From contig JABXIS010000089.1 of NCBI GenBank assembly GCA_013372975.1, positions 1-32,314 of the forward strand: a stretch of 32,314 nt of DNA, written 5' to 3'. Positions 1 through 8,743 of this stretch are shown piece after piece. Under the pieces are notes generated by a model. The model searched no databases. It saw only the letters and a list, made by a program, of their open reading frames with translations, and was not told the origin of the DNA. Each line of letters opens with the position of its first letter. The first letter of the stretch is position 1. Made by a program: the position numbers and the translations under genes. This DNA comes from Alphaproteobacteria bacterium (GTDB lineage Bacteria; Pseudomonadota; Alphaproteobacteria; Sphingomonadales; Kordiimonadaceae).

Positions 1-1659
1 TGCCCGGGCGTTGAAACCACAACTGGCCCGCTTGGCCAGGGTCTCGCAACTTCTGTGGGCATGGCAATTGCCGAGCGTCTTTCCAACAAGGAATATGGCG
101 ACGATATTACCGACCACTTCACTTACGTGTTGGCTGGTGACGGTTGTTTGATGGAAGGCGTGAGCCAGGAAGCCATCTCGCTTGCAGGCCACCTGAAACT
201 TTCGAAGATGATCGTGCTGTGGGACGATAACTCCATCTCCATCGACGGCTCGACTGACCTGTCCACCAGCGAGGACATGGCCATGCGCTTTGAAGCCGCT
301 GGCTGGCACGTACAGGCCGTGGACGGCCACGACATGGAATCCATCGAAGCCGCGATTGCGGAAGCACAGCGCGCTGACCAGCCTTCCATGATCGCTTGCC
401 GCACCACCATCGGTTACGGCGCACCAAACAAGCAGGGTACGTCTGCAACGCACGGTGCGCCGCTGGGGGATGCCGAGATTGCAGCTACCCGCGAATTCCT
501 CGGCTGGGACGCTGCGCCGTTTGAAGTGCCTGAAGATGTGCTGGGTGCGTGGCGCGCAGTTGGCGAGAAGGGCGCGAGCCTGTCTGCTGACTGGAAAGCC
601 AAGTTCGAAACACTTGATGGTTTCGTGAAAGAAGATTTCACGCGCCGCCTCAATAAGGACCTGCCCAAGGGCTTTGCGGCTGCGATCAACGACTATAAAG
701 CCAAACTGGCGGCTGAGCCTGTGAAGGTTGCCACTCGTAAGGCAAGCCAGATGGCGCTTGAAGTGATCAACGGCGTTGTGCCTGAAACCATTGGCGGTTC
801 TGCTGACCTCACGGGTTCAAACCTCACCAAAACAAGCCAGACTGAAGCCATCACGGCTGACGATTTCTCCGGCCGCTACATGTATTACGGTATCCGCGAG
901 TTTGAAATGTGCGCCGCCATGAACGGTATCGCGCTTTATAACCAGCATATCCCGTACGGCGGCACCTTCATGGTGTTCACCGATTATGCCCGCCCGGCGA
1001 TCCGCCTTGCGGCCCTGATGAAGCAGCGCAGCATCTATGTGATGACGCACGACAGCATCGGTCTTGGCGAAGACGGCCCGACCCACCAGCCGGTGGAGCA
1101 TCTGGCAAGCTTGCGCGCCATGCCGAACCTGAATGTGTTCCGTCCTTGTGATGCCGTTGAAACAGCAGAGTGTTGGGCGCTTGCGCTTGAAACCAAGGAA
1201 ACACCATCTGTGCTTTCGCTGACGCGCCAGAACACGATCCAGCAGCGCCTTGAACACACTGAAGAGAACCTTTGCGCCAAAGGTGGCTACATCCTGCACG
1301 AAGCATCGAACGGTGCGCCGAAAGTTGTGCTGATCGCATCCGGTTCCGAAGTTGAACTGGCGGCGGCAGCGCGCGAAACACTCGAGGCAGACGGTGTGCC
1401 AACACGTGTGGTTTCCATGCCTTCAACTGAACTGTTTGACGCACAGGACCCAGCTTACAAGGCATCTGTATTGCCTGACGGCACTGTGCGTGGTTCGATC
1501 GAGGCAGCATCCACCTATGGCTGGAGCAAATACACTGGCCTTGACGGTGTGAACATCGGTATCGACAGCTTCGGGGCATCTGCGCCAGCTGAAGAACTCT
1601 ACAAGCATTTTGGCATCACGACCGACGCACTTGTTGCAGCGGTACGCGAGAAGCTTTAA
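1..1659 (+). CDS. tkt: Transketolase, C-terminal 552 residues (5' end outside window)
   Basis: Thiamine-diphosphate enzyme that moves two-carbon ketol units between sugar phosphates in the non-oxidative pentose phosphate pathway; cytosolic. The frame is open from the first base and reads GVETTTGPLGQG at once, a transketolase N-terminal-domain motif, so the gene starts upstream and roughly the first 110 residues are missing. The TPP motif begins with GDGCLMEG (near nt 138-161) and continues to WDDNSISIDG, where family members often have an Asn at the first Asp. The pyrimidine-binding domain shows EFEMCAAMNG, YGGTFMVFTDYARPAIR and the catalytic-histidine stretch GLGEDGPTHQPVEH. The end of the protein is complete. 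gap follows 55 nt downstream with no terminator between, so the two are probably co-transcribed. Identification is very secure. Confidence 0.97.
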   Translation, partial: CPGVETTTGPLGQGLATSVGMAIAERLSNKEYGDDITDHFTYVLAGDGCLMEGVSQEAISLAGHLKLSKMIVLWDDNSISIDGSTDLSTSEDMAMRFEAAGWHVQAVDGHDMESIEAAIAEAQRADQPSMIACRTTIGYGAPNKQGTSATHGAPLGDAEIAATREFLGWDAAPFEVPEDVLGAWRAVGEKGASLSADWKAKFETLDGFVKEDFTRRLNKDLPKGFAAAINDYKAKLAAEPVKVATRKASQMALEVINGVVPETIGGSADLTGSNLTKTSQTEAITADDFSGRYMYYGIREFEMCAAMNGIALYNQHIPYGGTFMVFTDYARPAIRLAALMKQRSIYVMTHDSIGLGEDGPTHQPVEHLASLRAMPNLNVFRPCDAVETAECWALALETKETPSVLSLTRQNTIQQRLEHTEENLCAKGGYILHEASNGAPKVVLIASGSEVELAAAARETLEADGVPTRVVSMPSTELFDAQDPAYKASVLPDGTVRGSIEAASTYGWSKYTGLDGVNIGIDSFGASAPAEELYKHFGITTDALVAAVREKL

Positions 1660-1714
1660 TAGAAGGGCATATTTTAGCCCACCAGACCCTTTGACCCTTT
1701 GGAGGACCTAACGG

Positions 1715-2722
1715 ATGACTGTTCGTGTTTCCATTAATGGCTTTGGCCGCATCGGCCGTAACGTACTGCGCGCAATTTACGAAAGCGGCCGTACTGACAT
1801 TAAAGTAGTTGCCATCAACGACCTCGGCGACGTTGATATGAATGCTTATTTGCTCAAGCGCGACAGCGTGCACGGCCCATTCCCGGGTGATGTTGCCGTT
1901 GACGGCGACAGCATCGTTGTGAACGGTGACCGCATTCGCGTTACTGCAATCCGCAACCCTGAAGAACTGCCTTGGGGTGAGCTGGATGTTGACGTTGCGA
2001 TGGAATGTACTGGTATCTTCACTGCGCGCGACAAAGCCGCGATGCACCTGACGGCTGGTGCGAAGAAAGTTCTGATTTCCGCACCTGGCGCGAACGCAGA
2101 CAAGACAATCGTATATGGCGTAAACCACGATACACTGACAGCTGATGACAAGATCGTTTCAAACGCATCCTGCACCACCAACTGTCTGTCCCCTGTTGCG
2201 AAGGTTCTCAATGACCTCGTGGGCATCGAGCGCGGTTACATGACTACAGTTCACGCCTACACTGGCGACCAGCCGGTTCTTGACACGCTGCACTCTGATC
2301 CACGCCGCGCGCGTGCTGCCGCTCTTTCCATGATCCCGACTTCCACGGGCGCTGCGAAAGCTGTTGGCCTGGTGCTGCCTGAGCTTGCTGGCAAGCTGGA
2401 TGGTTCAGCTGTTCGCGTTCCAACGCCAAACGTATCCATGGTTGACCTGAAGTTTGATGCAGGCCGTGCGACAACTGCGGAAGAAATCAACGAAGCGATC
2501 AAAGCTGCAGCTGAAGGTGGCCTCAAAGGCGTTCTCGGCTTTGAAGACATGCCTGCTGTATCTATCGACTTCAACCACAACCCGAACAGCTCTACATTCG
2601 ACGCAAGCCAGACCAAGGTTATCGACGGCAAGTTCGTTCGTATCCTGACCTGGTACGACAACGAGTGGGGCTTCTCCAACCGCATGTCTGATACTGCGGT
2701 TGCGATGGCCAAACTTGGCTAA
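1715..2722 (+). CDS. gap: Glyceraldehyde-3-phosphate dehydrogenase, type I
   Basis: Oxidises and phosphorylates glyceraldehyde-3-phosphate to 1,3-bisphosphoglycerate with NAD in glycolysis (reverse in gluconeogenesis). The 335-residue protein has the family's usual length. The Rossmann start is [14 protein letters not shown] (7-20). Asn35-Asp36 at the end of beta-2 favours NAD over NADP. The catalytic box ASCTTNCL (151-158) carries Cys153, the partner base is His180 in [11 protein letters not shown], and the C-terminal [12 protein letters not shown] is intact. The ATG is set by GGAGG at 1701-1705. It follows transketolase by 55 nt and is closed by an intrinsic terminator before pgk. Assignment as the glycolytic rather than the erythrose-4-phosphate enzyme is by motif only. 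Confidence 0.97.
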   Translation: MTVRVSINGFGRIGRNVLRAIYESGRTDIKVVAINDLGDVDMNAYLLKRDSVHGPFPGDVAVDGDSIVVNGDRIRVTAIRNPEELPWGELDVDVAMECTGIFTARDKAAMHLTAGAKKVLISAPGANADKTIVYGVNHDTLTADDKIVSNASCTTNCLSPVAKVLNDLVGIERGYMTTVHAYTGDQPVLDTLHSDPRRARAAALSMIPTSTGAAKAVGLVLPELAGKLDGSAVRVPTPNVSMVDLKFDAGRATTAEEINEAIKAAAEGGLKGVLGFEDMPAVSIDFNHNPNSSTFDASQTKVIDGKFVRILTWYDNEWGFSNRMSDTAVAMAKLG

Positions 2723-2745
2723 GGCTTGATAAGCTGATCAAACAT

Positions 2746-2773
2746 AGGGCGGCCCTTTCGGTCGCCCTTTTTT
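2746..2773 (+). terminator. Rho-independent terminator of gap
   Basis: AGGGCGGC (2746-2753) pairs with GTCGCCCT (2761-2768) through one G-U pair, with a 7-nt loop, and a run of six T follows. It lies 24 nt after the gap stop, so pgk probably has its own promoter or depends on read-through. Confidence 0.85.
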
Positions 2774-2802
2774 GTCTCAAGTTAATTTTTCGGAGCTGAT
2801 AA

Positions 2803-3966
2803 ATGGCTTTCAAACGTATTTCTGATCTGGGTGACCTGACCGGCAAAACCGCTGTCGTGCGCGTTGACCTCAATGTCCCGATGGCTGATGGCAAGGTAAC
2901 AGACGACACCCGCCTGCAGGCGGTAAAACCGACAGTGGACGCGATTGCGGCCCAGGGTGGCCGCTCGGTCCTTCTGGCGCACTTTGGCCGCCCCAAGGGG
3001 CAAGTGGTGCCTGAGATGTCCCTAAAGCCCGTTGTGCCGGCCCTTGCCAGTGTTCTTGGCCGCAGCGTTGGCTTTGCGGAACTGGGTGACGACTTGCCGG
3101 CGGACGAAGTTGTGGTGGTGGAAAACACCCGCTTCTTCGAAGGTGAAGAGAAAAACGATCCCGAGCTTGCAGCCAGGTTCGCTGCGTTGGGTGATGTGTA
3201 TGTAAATGATGCCTTCTCGGCAGCGCACCGCGCGCACGCGTCCACGGAAGCAATCGCAAAGCTGTTGCCGTCGGCTGCGGGTGAAACCATGGGCGCAGAG
3301 CTTGAAGCGCTTGAGAAAGCGCTTGGTCAGCCTGTGCGCCCGGTTGTTGCGGTTGTCGGTGGTGCGAAGGTATCGTCGAAGCTGGCGGTGCTGGAGAATT
3401 TGGTCGCAAAAGTGGATCACCTGATTATCGGTGGCGGCATGGCTAACACGTTCCTGTTCGCGCAGGGCCATGACATCGGCTCCAGCCTTTGTGAGAAAGA
3501 CCTGAAGGACACGGCGCTGAAGATTCTCGCCAACGCCGACAAGGCCGGCTGTAAGGTCCATCTGCCAACGGATGTTGTGGTGGCACGCGAGTTCAAAGCC
3601 CATGCGGCGAGCGAGGTGAAATCAGCCGATGCGGTTGTTGACGGTGAAATGATCCTGGACGCGGGCCCGGCAACCGTTGAAGGCCTTGCAAGCGTGCTGG
3701 CTGAAGCCAAGACACTGGTGTGGAATGGCCCGATGGGTGCCTTTGAAATGGAACCGTTTGACATGGCAACTGTGGCGCTCGCGAAAGCCGCGGGCAAGCT
3801 GACGGACGAAGGCAAGCTTCTGACCGTCGCAGGTGGCGGTGACACCGTTGCTGCATTGGCCCACGCAGGCGTGAAAGACAGCTTTACTCATATTTCCACG
3901 GCAGGCGGTGCGTTCCTTGAGTGGATGGAAGGCAAAGCACTGCCGGGCGTGGTTGCACTCAGCTAA
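2803..3966 (+). CDS. pgk: Phosphoglycerate kinase
   Basis: Transfers phosphate from 1,3-bisphosphoglycerate to ADP in glycolysis; cytosolic. The 387 residues fall slightly under the usual ~395. All landmark motifs are visible: RVDLNVPM near the N-terminus, HFGRPKG and [13 protein letters not shown] for substrate binding, GGAKVSSKL, the hinge region, WNGPMGAFE, and the nucleotide-binding glycine stretch GGGDTVAAL followed by [17 protein letters not shown] at 2792-2795, seven nt before the ATG, fixes the start. It sits between gap and fba, each separated by terminators, so this is a glycolytic cluster of separately closed units rather than one simple operon. Confidence 0.97.
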   Translation: MAFKRISDLGDLTGKTAVVRVDLNVPMADGKVTDDTRLQAVKPTVDAIAAQGGRSVLLAHFGRPKGQVVPEMSLKPVVPALASVLGRSVGFAELGDDLPADEVVVVENTRFFEGEEKNDPELAARFAALGDVYVNDAFSAAHRAHASTEAIAKLLPSAAGETMGAELEALEKALGQPVRPVVAVVGGAKVSSKLAVLENLVAKVDHLIIGGGMANTFLFAQGHDIGSSLCEKDLKDTALKILANADKAGCKVHLPTDVVVAREFKAHAASEVKSADAVVDGEMILDAGPATVEGLASVLAEAKTLVWNGPMGAFEMEPFDMATVALAKAAGKLTDEGKLLTVAGGGDTVAALAHAGVKDSFTHISTAGGAFLEWMEGKALPGVVALS

Positions 3967-3991
3967 TCGCCTTCCCAAAACGAATCACTGA

Positions 3992-4021
3992 AGCCCTCGG
4001 CGCGTTGCCGGGGGCTTTTTT
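3992..4021 (+). terminator. Rho-independent terminator of pgk
   Basis: AGCCCTCGGC (3992-4001) pairs with GCCGGGGGCT (4007-4016), one T-G wobble, 5-nt loop GCGTT, followed by six T (4016-4021). It lies 25 nt after the pgk stop. Confidence 0.88.
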
Positions 4022-4176
4022 GTGTCCGTCAGGGGCGCGAGTCGGGCGCCGGAAAAAATGACAGCGCTGACAATGTTGCCGGAACGACAACATACCCTTA
4101 AACCCGCGCAATATTTGAACTTTTGGGCCGGTCCGCGTTGCAGCGGATCAGGGGTTTGTGTATCAAGGGCCTCAGA

Positions 4177-4204
4177 TTGAAGCACCCTCAGAGGTGCGCA
4201 TAAT
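4177..4204 (+). promoter_or_regulatory. Possible sigma-70 promoter of fba, with a dyad in the spacer
   Basis: TTGAAG (4177-4182) and CATAAT (4199-4204) are 16 nt apart and would start transcription about 25 nt before the fba ATG, just after the pgk terminator where a new promoter is needed. The spacer region contains the interrupted dyad GCACC...GGTGC (4182-4197), which could be an operator. Judged by eye against the consensus only. Confidence 0.4.
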
Positions 4205-4236
4205 AGCCCCAATATCTATCAGGAACAGGAACAGCC

Positions 4237-5301
4237 ATGAAACCAGGTGTTGTCTTCGGTGATGAGTATGCCGCCCTTGTCCAGAACTGTAAGGACAAAG
4301 GCTTTGCTCTCCCTGCCGTTAACGTAACCGGCACGAACACGATCAACGCAGTGATGGAAGCGGCCGCCAAAAACCGCTCCGACGTGATAATCCAATTCTC
4401 CAACAGTGGTGCGCAGTTCTATGCCGGTAAAGGCATCAAGGACGATTTTGGCGCGAAGGTTCTGGGCGCGGTTTCCGCTGCGCAGCACGTGCACTTGCTG
4501 GCAGAACATTACGGTATCTGCGCAATCCTGCACACTGATCACGCCAACCGCAAACTGGTGCCTTGGGTTGAGGCGTTGATTGAGGAAAGCCGCAAGAACC
4601 TGAAGGTTGCAGGCAAACCGCTCTATAGCTCGCACATGCTGGATCTGTCCGAAGAAGCGATCGACGATAACCTTGAGACATGCGCCCGTGTCCTGAAGGA
4701 AATGGCGCCTCTGGGCATGAGCCTTGAGATCGAGCTGGGTGTTACCGGTGGTGAAGAAGATGGCGTGGGCTCTGACGTTGACGACGATTTCGAAAACCCG
4801 GCGCTTTATACTCAGCCTGAAGATGTGCTGCAGGCCTATGACCTTCTCGATCCGCTTGGGCATTTCTCTGTGGCGGCCTCATTCGGCAACGTGCACGGCG
4901 TATACAAGCCGGGTAACGTGAAGCTGCGCCCTGAAATCCTGAAAAACAGCCAGGACCTTTTGATGGCTGAGCGTGGCCTCACAGGCAACCCGCTCAACTT
5001 CGTATTCCACGGCGGTTCGGGTTCCGAAAAAGCCAAGATCGAAGAGGCTGTATCTTATGGCGTATTCAAGATGAACATCGACACAGACACCCAGTTCGCG
5101 TTTTCGAAGGCGGTGGGTGAATATGTGAACGCCAATCAGGATGCCTTCAAATGGCAGGTTCACCCTGAAACAGGTGCGCCATACAAGAAACAGTATGACC
5201 CGCGCGCATGGCTCCGCAAATGCGAAGAAACCATGGTTGAACGCCTTGATGAGGCGTTTGTTGATCTTGGTTCGCGCGGCATGTCCATGGCTGACGCCTA
5301 A
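4237..5301 (+). CDS. fba: Fructose-bisphosphate aldolase, class II
   Basis: Zinc-dependent cleavage of fructose-1,6-bisphosphate into dihydroxyacetone phosphate and glyceraldehyde-3-phosphate. At 354 residues it matches the long (class IIA, E. coli FbaA-like) group. ILHTDHANRK places the catalytic Asp101 and zinc ligand His102; the other metal ligands fit His220 in FGNVHGVYKPG and His258 in FVFHGGSGS. Glu residues lie in GVTGGEEDGV (169-177), and the phosphate-binding NIDTDTQ is at 280-286. Two AGGAAC/CAGGAA purine stretches just upstream supply the ribosome site. It follows pgk by 270 nt and probably has its own promoter. Confidence 0.97.
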   Translation: MKPGVVFGDEYAALVQNCKDKGFALPAVNVTGTNTINAVMEAAAKNRSDVIIQFSNSGAQFYAGKGIKDDFGAKVLGAVSAAQHVHLLAEHYGICAILHTDHANRKLVPWVEALIEESRKNLKVAGKPLYSSHMLDLSEEAIDDNLETCARVLKEMAPLGMSLEIELGVTGGEEDGVGSDVDDDFENPALYTQPEDVLQAYDLLDPLGHFSVAASFGNVHGVYKPGNVKLRPEILKNSQDLLMAERGLTGNPLNFVFHGGSGSEKAKIEEAVSYGVFKMNIDTDTQFAFSKAVGEYVNANQDAFKWQVHPETGAPYKKQYDPRAWLRKCEETMVERLDEAFVDLGSRGMSMADA

Positions 5302-5309
5302 AAATTGCA

Positions 5310-5342
5310 GAGGGAGGCGCATGCCTCCTTCATCTTTTTTTT
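5310..5342 (+). terminator. Rho-independent terminator of fba
   Basis: GAGGGAGGC (5310-5318) and GCCTCCTTC (5323-5331) form a 9-bp stem with one G-U pair around the 4-nt loop GCAT, followed by a run of eight T ending at 5342. It is immediately downstream of the fba stop. Confidence 0.9.
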
Positions 5343-5343
5343 G

Positions 5344-5407
5344 AACCCTTCCCCTTTTCGCGGGCGCCAAAATAAGGCATACGCGGGGGAAGGGTTTTTC
5401 TTTTTTT
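5344..5407 (+). terminator. Second hairpin with T-tract directly before thiE (terminator or attenuator)
   Basis: AACCCTTCCCC (5344-5354) and GGGGAAGGGTT (5386-5396) form a perfect 11-bp stem around a 31-nt loop, followed by TTT, C, then a T-run to 5407. The tract ends only three nt before the thiE ribosome site. As a second, back-to-back terminator it would isolate thiE from fba, unless it works as a conditional attenuator. No TPP-riboswitch core is visible. Confidence 0.7.
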
Positions 5408-5419
5408 GTGAGGTGCGCC

Positions 5420-6055
5420 ATGTCCGAAACCACGGAAGGCTGTTTGCTGTATCTGATCACACCGGACCGTATTGACGATCTGGACGAGTTTGCAGGCAAG
5501 CTGGATGAAGCCTTGTCGGCAGGCGATGTGGCCTGCGTGCAGCTTCGCCTCAAGGGCGCAGACGACGATGCGATCATCCGTGCGGCGGAAAAACTGATGC
5601 CTATTGCCCACAGTCATGATGCGGTGTTCCTGATCAATGATCGGGCCGATCTGGCTGCGAAGGTGGATGCCGATGGCGTGCATCTGGGGCAGGAAGATGG
5701 CGACGTGCCATCTGCGCGCACGCTTCTGGGGCACGGCAAAGACATTGGTGTTACCTGCCACGACAGCATGCATCTGGCTTACAAGGCCGGTGAAGAGGGG
5801 GCCAACTATGTGGCTTTCGGTGCCTTTTTCCCAAGCGAGACCAAGGACACTGAGCATAACCCAGAGATCGATATCCTGACGGTGTGGGACGAAGTGACCG
5901 AGCTTCCCTGTGTGGCCATCGGCGGCATCACGGTTGAGAATTGCCGCGAACTGGCAGATGCTGGCGCCCATTTCGTGGCGGTTTGTTCCGGCGTCTGGAA
6001 CCACCCTGATGGCCCTGCGGTGGCAGTGCGCGCCTTCAATGAGGCCCTTTCCTAG
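5420..6055 (+). CDS. thiE: Thiamine phosphate synthase
   Basis: Joins hydroxymethylpyrimidine diphosphate and the thiazole phosphate to make thiamine phosphate; cytosolic TIM barrel. The 211-residue protein shows QLRLK (41-45, the family's usual QLRxK), NDRADLA (73-79), DGVHLGQED (85-93), FFPSETK (136-142, the pyrophosphate-binding P-T-x-T-K equivalent) and AIGGIT (166-171). I chose the ATG at 5420, four nt after GAGGTG (5410-5415); an in-frame GTG at 5408 would add four residues but has only T-tract upstream. The next gene starts 11 nt after the stop, with its ribosome site overlapping the stop. A TenI-type aminase is the main alternative, but the retained lysines favour ThiE. Confidence 0.85.
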   Translation: MSETTEGCLLYLITPDRIDDLDEFAGKLDEALSAGDVACVQLRLKGADDDAIIRAAEKLMPIAHSHDAVFLINDRADLAAKVDADGVHLGQEDGDVPSARTLLGHGKDIGVTCHDSMHLAYKAGEEGANYVAFGAFFPSETKDTEHNPEIDILTVWDEVTELPCVAIGGITVENCRELADAGAHFVAVCSGVWNHPDGPAVAVRAFNEALS

Positions 6056-6066
6056 GAACAGTTTCT

Positions 6067-7974
6067 GTGAAATTCCTGATCGCTACCGACGTTTCAGGCA
6101 AGGGCTTCAAAACGCAAGCCTCGGCGCTTCAGTCGGCTGATTTCGGTGGCTTTCTGGATGATCTGTTCTTCGAGAAATCCGATCACCTGATGCTCATATC
6201 CTCCCGTCAGCCAGGGCGTGTAGCTGGCGACCGGGTGTTCTGGGATGGAGCGGCGATTGATCGGGATATTGCCTTCAGCGGCATTGACCCGGTTGTGGAC
6301 GCCCCCGAAAGGGTTTGCCGTTACCTGCATGGCCTCTTGGATGGGCAAGCCCCAAATAACCTGACAGGAATTTTTGGCGGTGCCCTGATCGGTGCGGACG
6401 GCAGCGTTGTGGCAGCGCCCGATCCCGTATCCCAATATGCGCTCTTCTATTGGCAGGCGGGTGACCGAACCATCGTTGCCAACTGTCTGCATCTTATTGA
6501 AGCCGTGCTTCGGCAGGAGGGCAATCGGGCATCACGCGATTTCGCCTCCAACGCCTATGAATTCGCGTTTGGTGCAGGTGCCTGGACACGGACCGGGCTT
6601 GCGGGCGTTCACAAGGTACCACCACATCATTTTGTTTTGATCTCCGGCGGGAAACTGCAGTTGAACCCGATGCCGGGCAACCTGTTTGCGCCGGTTGATC
6701 AGGCTGACTACAGCAGTCTCTTGTCAGCCGCAGCGGGCCGCCTCAAAGAGGCCGCTTCAGCGCTATCGGCCAGGTATCCCGGAAAGGGGCTGTTGCTGGA
6801 CCTATCGGGCGGCAAGGATACACGGCTTGTGTTGGGCTCTTTCCTGGCATCAGGGAACAGACAATTTCAGGTTTTCCTCGGGGGCGCGCCGGATGGCGAG
6901 GACCGGAAGATCGCAACACGTCTTGTCAGACATTTTGGCCTGACCCAGGGCGAATATCTTTCCAACCTGGGGGGCGAGAAACTTTCTCCTATCGATACGG
7001 CCCGGCGGTCGGCGTATCGGTTTGAAGGTACATCTTCCCTCTTTCAGGCCGTGCCAGGGCGCGAGCGATTGTCCGGTGTGGCACAGGTGCGGGGCGGTAG
7101 CTCCGAGGCCAAGACACGATCCTTCTACAGACTCGATGATGCCTGGCGGCCGCGCGGGCTTCTGGGCGGTGCAGGAGGCTTTTTGTCTGCATTAGCCAAA
7201 GGCAAACCCTTGGCAACCGAACGACTGTTGGCGGATGTAACCGGCAAGCTTGAAACACCGGCACAAGTTCTGCCTTTTCTCCTGTCTGCCCGTGGTGGGC
7301 GGGTGCACAGGTTCATGACCCGATCTTTCCTGAAGGGCGCCTATGATAGCTTTGCCGGGAATATGGCGGAGCTTTCCGCGCTCGGTATCCCGGACGCCAA
7401 CTTGGCGGACGCCTACTATATTCATGACAGGGGCTGGCGGCACTGTGGCTTTGCCACACAAGTGATGAATGGTTTTCGGCCGGTTTTTGAGCCTTTGAAT
7501 GATCCCTGCCTTCTCGCCGCGCAGATGTCGCTGGGTACGGTGGGCCGTGATAACGCAAGGGTGGCGCGCGATCTGTTCGCCGCTTTTGATGTGCCCGATC
7601 TTCTTGAAATGCCATTCGAAGGTGCCGACTGGCCGGGCGAGTTGAGTGGACAACTGCTTGCGCGCCGTGAGGAACTGAGCAGGATCAGCAGTGAACCGAT
7701 TGAGCCCGACGCAGGCTTATTTCCCGATGGGGGCGGGCAGGCCGACAGTATCTACAGCATGGGCGGAGAGGCTTATATGAAGGCAGTGCAGCCCTACATG
7801 CTTGCCCTTGCGGGTGACTTGCCTATTTCTTCTTCCGTTTGGGACTATATGCAGCGCGATAGGCTTCTGGAGGCAATAGAGGAGGGCACCTTTGCACAGC
7901 CGCGGTTTGCCCATGATGGTGTCAGACTATTGCATGCCCTGATATGGATGCAAGGCGATGAAGCCCGAGGTTAG
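6067..7974 (+). CDS. Asparagine-synthetase-like protein with degenerate glutaminase domain
   Basis: The two-part layout matches class B asparagine synthetases. Residues ~95-205 resemble the N-terminal amidotransferase fold: LTGIFGGALIGADGSVV, a YALFYW strand and GVHKVPPHHFVLISGG, like the family's G-x-x-R-L-P-P-G-H-Y. However, no Cys follows the start Met, so glutamine hydrolysis is not expected. Residues ~240-560 carry an ATP-pyrophosphatase loop, LSGGKDTRL (246-254, canonical SGGxDS), a following GEDRKIATRL helix, and FEPLNDPCLLAAQ, which parallels the R-x-P-F-L-D motif. It should therefore adenylate a carboxylate and form an amide or similar bond, as in lasso-peptide or beta-lactam cyclases; the substrate is unknown. 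The start is GTG with AGGAAC overlapping the thiE stop, implying coupling. Length is 635 residues. Confidence 0.7.
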   Translation: MKFLIATDVSGKGFKTQASALQSADFGGFLDDLFFEKSDHLMLISSRQPGRVAGDRVFWDGAAIDRDIAFSGIDPVVDAPERVCRYLHGLLDGQAPNNLTGIFGGALIGADGSVVAAPDPVSQYALFYWQAGDRTIVANCLHLIEAVLRQEGNRASRDFASNAYEFAFGAGAWTRTGLAGVHKVPPHHFVLISGGKLQLNPMPGNLFAPVDQADYSSLLSAAAGRLKEAASALSARYPGKGLLLDLSGGKDTRLVLGSFLASGNRQFQVFLGGAPDGEDRKIATRLVRHFGLTQGEYLSNLGGEKLSPIDTARRSAYRFEGTSSLFQAVPGRERLSGVAQVRGGSSEAKTRSFYRLDDAWRPRGLLGGAGGFLSALAKGKPLATERLLADVTGKLETPAQVLPFLLSARGGRVHRFMTRSFLKGAYDSFAGNMAELSALGIPDANLADAYYIHDRGWRHCGFATQVMNGFRPVFEPLNDPCLLAAQMSLGTVGRDNARVARDLFAAFDVPDLLEMPFEGADWPGELSGQLLARREELSRISSEPIEPDAGLFPDGGGQADSIYSMGGEAYMKAVQPYMLALAGDLPISSSVWDYMQRDRLLEAIEEGTFAQPRFAHDGVRLLHALIWMQGDEARG

Positions 7975-7991
7975 GTTTGGATAAGGGGTAT

Positions 7992-8015
7992 GCGAGCCCC
8001 CGTCAGGGAGCTCGC
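7992..8015. other. Hairpin between convergent genes, no T-tract
   Basis: GCGAGC (7992-7997) and GCTCGC (8010-8015) with additional inner CCC/GGG pairing. It lies between the ends of two convergent genes, but neither strand has a T-run after it, so it is not a standard intrinsic terminator. Confidence 0.5.
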
Positions 8016-8033
8016 GAAGGTAGATGGCCAGTC

Positions 8034-8522
8034 TTAATATTTAATGCCCAGCTTGGCATCGAGGCTGTGGGCGCCGCCACCTTTCACAGTGTAGGAAAAG
8101 GCGAGCACTGCCCACAGGATCGGATATTCCCAGCCGCCTGATGTCCAGAAGAAGCCAGCGCCGAAATGGAAAGTGCTGGCCACCAGAAGCATTACCGTGA
8201 TGGCGATGGCGGCAGAGCGGGTGAACAGGCCCAGCGCCAGCGCGAGGCCGCCGAAGAATTCAACCGAGCCGGCACCAAGGGCCGCCAGATACCCATTATT
8301 GAAGCCCATCTGGGTTTCGAAAAACTGGCCGGTGGCCTCAAGGCCATAACCACCGAACCAGCCAAACAGTTTTTGCGCGCCGTGGGGCACCAGGAATGCG
8401 CCTGTGACGACGCGGGCGGCTGTGTCGCCGAAGCCGGCGAAGCGGCCCAAAAGTCCTTCAAGAGTTAGCAGGCCCATAATGCCAGTGTTGGATTGGATGG
8501 TGGTTTGTGATGTGTTGGTCAT
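8034..8522 (-). CDS. DoxX-family membrane protein
   Basis: A 162-residue inner-membrane protein with about four hydrophobic segments. It has the DoxX-family pattern: an N-terminal AARVVTGAFLVPHGAQKLFGWFGGYG stretch (split here by family as R-x-x-x-G-x-x-F-x-x-H-G-x-x-K-L), then GSVEFFGGLALALGLF, and a tryptophan/glycine-rich C-terminal part. The family is linked with quinone-dependent or oxidative-stress functions in a few members, but the role here is not known. AGGAG seven nt before the ATG supports the start. It is transcribed divergently from efp and stands alone. Confidence 0.85.
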   Translation of the reverse strand: MTNTSQTTIQSNTGIMGLLTLEGLLGRFAGFGDTAARVVTGAFLVPHGAQKLFGWFGGYGLEATGQFFETQMGFNNGYLAALGAGSVEFFGGLALALGLFTRSAAIAITVMLLVASTFHFGAGFFWTSGGWEYPILWAVLAFSYTVKGGGAHSLDAKLGIKY

Positions 8523-8743
8523 TGTTGGTCTCCTGATCAGGGGTGAATCTGTTCCGTACCCCTTTGAATTTGCGTTGATCAGAAGATAGCGTTCGCATGG
8601 CCGGGTGAAAATTTCGAAATATCAAAACCGGCGTTCGTATTTTTGCAACATGCGTGAGCGCCATTGCATCGCCCCGGCGAATCTGATACATCGCGCTCCA
8701 ACTTGTTCTTTGACACATTGATAGTTCTTGAAAGAGGTATGCC

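Noticed and set aside
4219-4863. 214-codon open frame on the minus strand
   Set aside because: Antisense shadow of fba, with no motif of its own.
5344-5419. TPP riboswitch before thiE
   Set aside because: No CTGAGA-type thi-box core; the region is one simple hairpin with a T-tract.
6067-7974. True glutamine-dependent asparagine synthetase B
   Set aside because: The Cys directly after the start Met is missing and the N-terminal domain is divergent, so the standard reaction is not supported.
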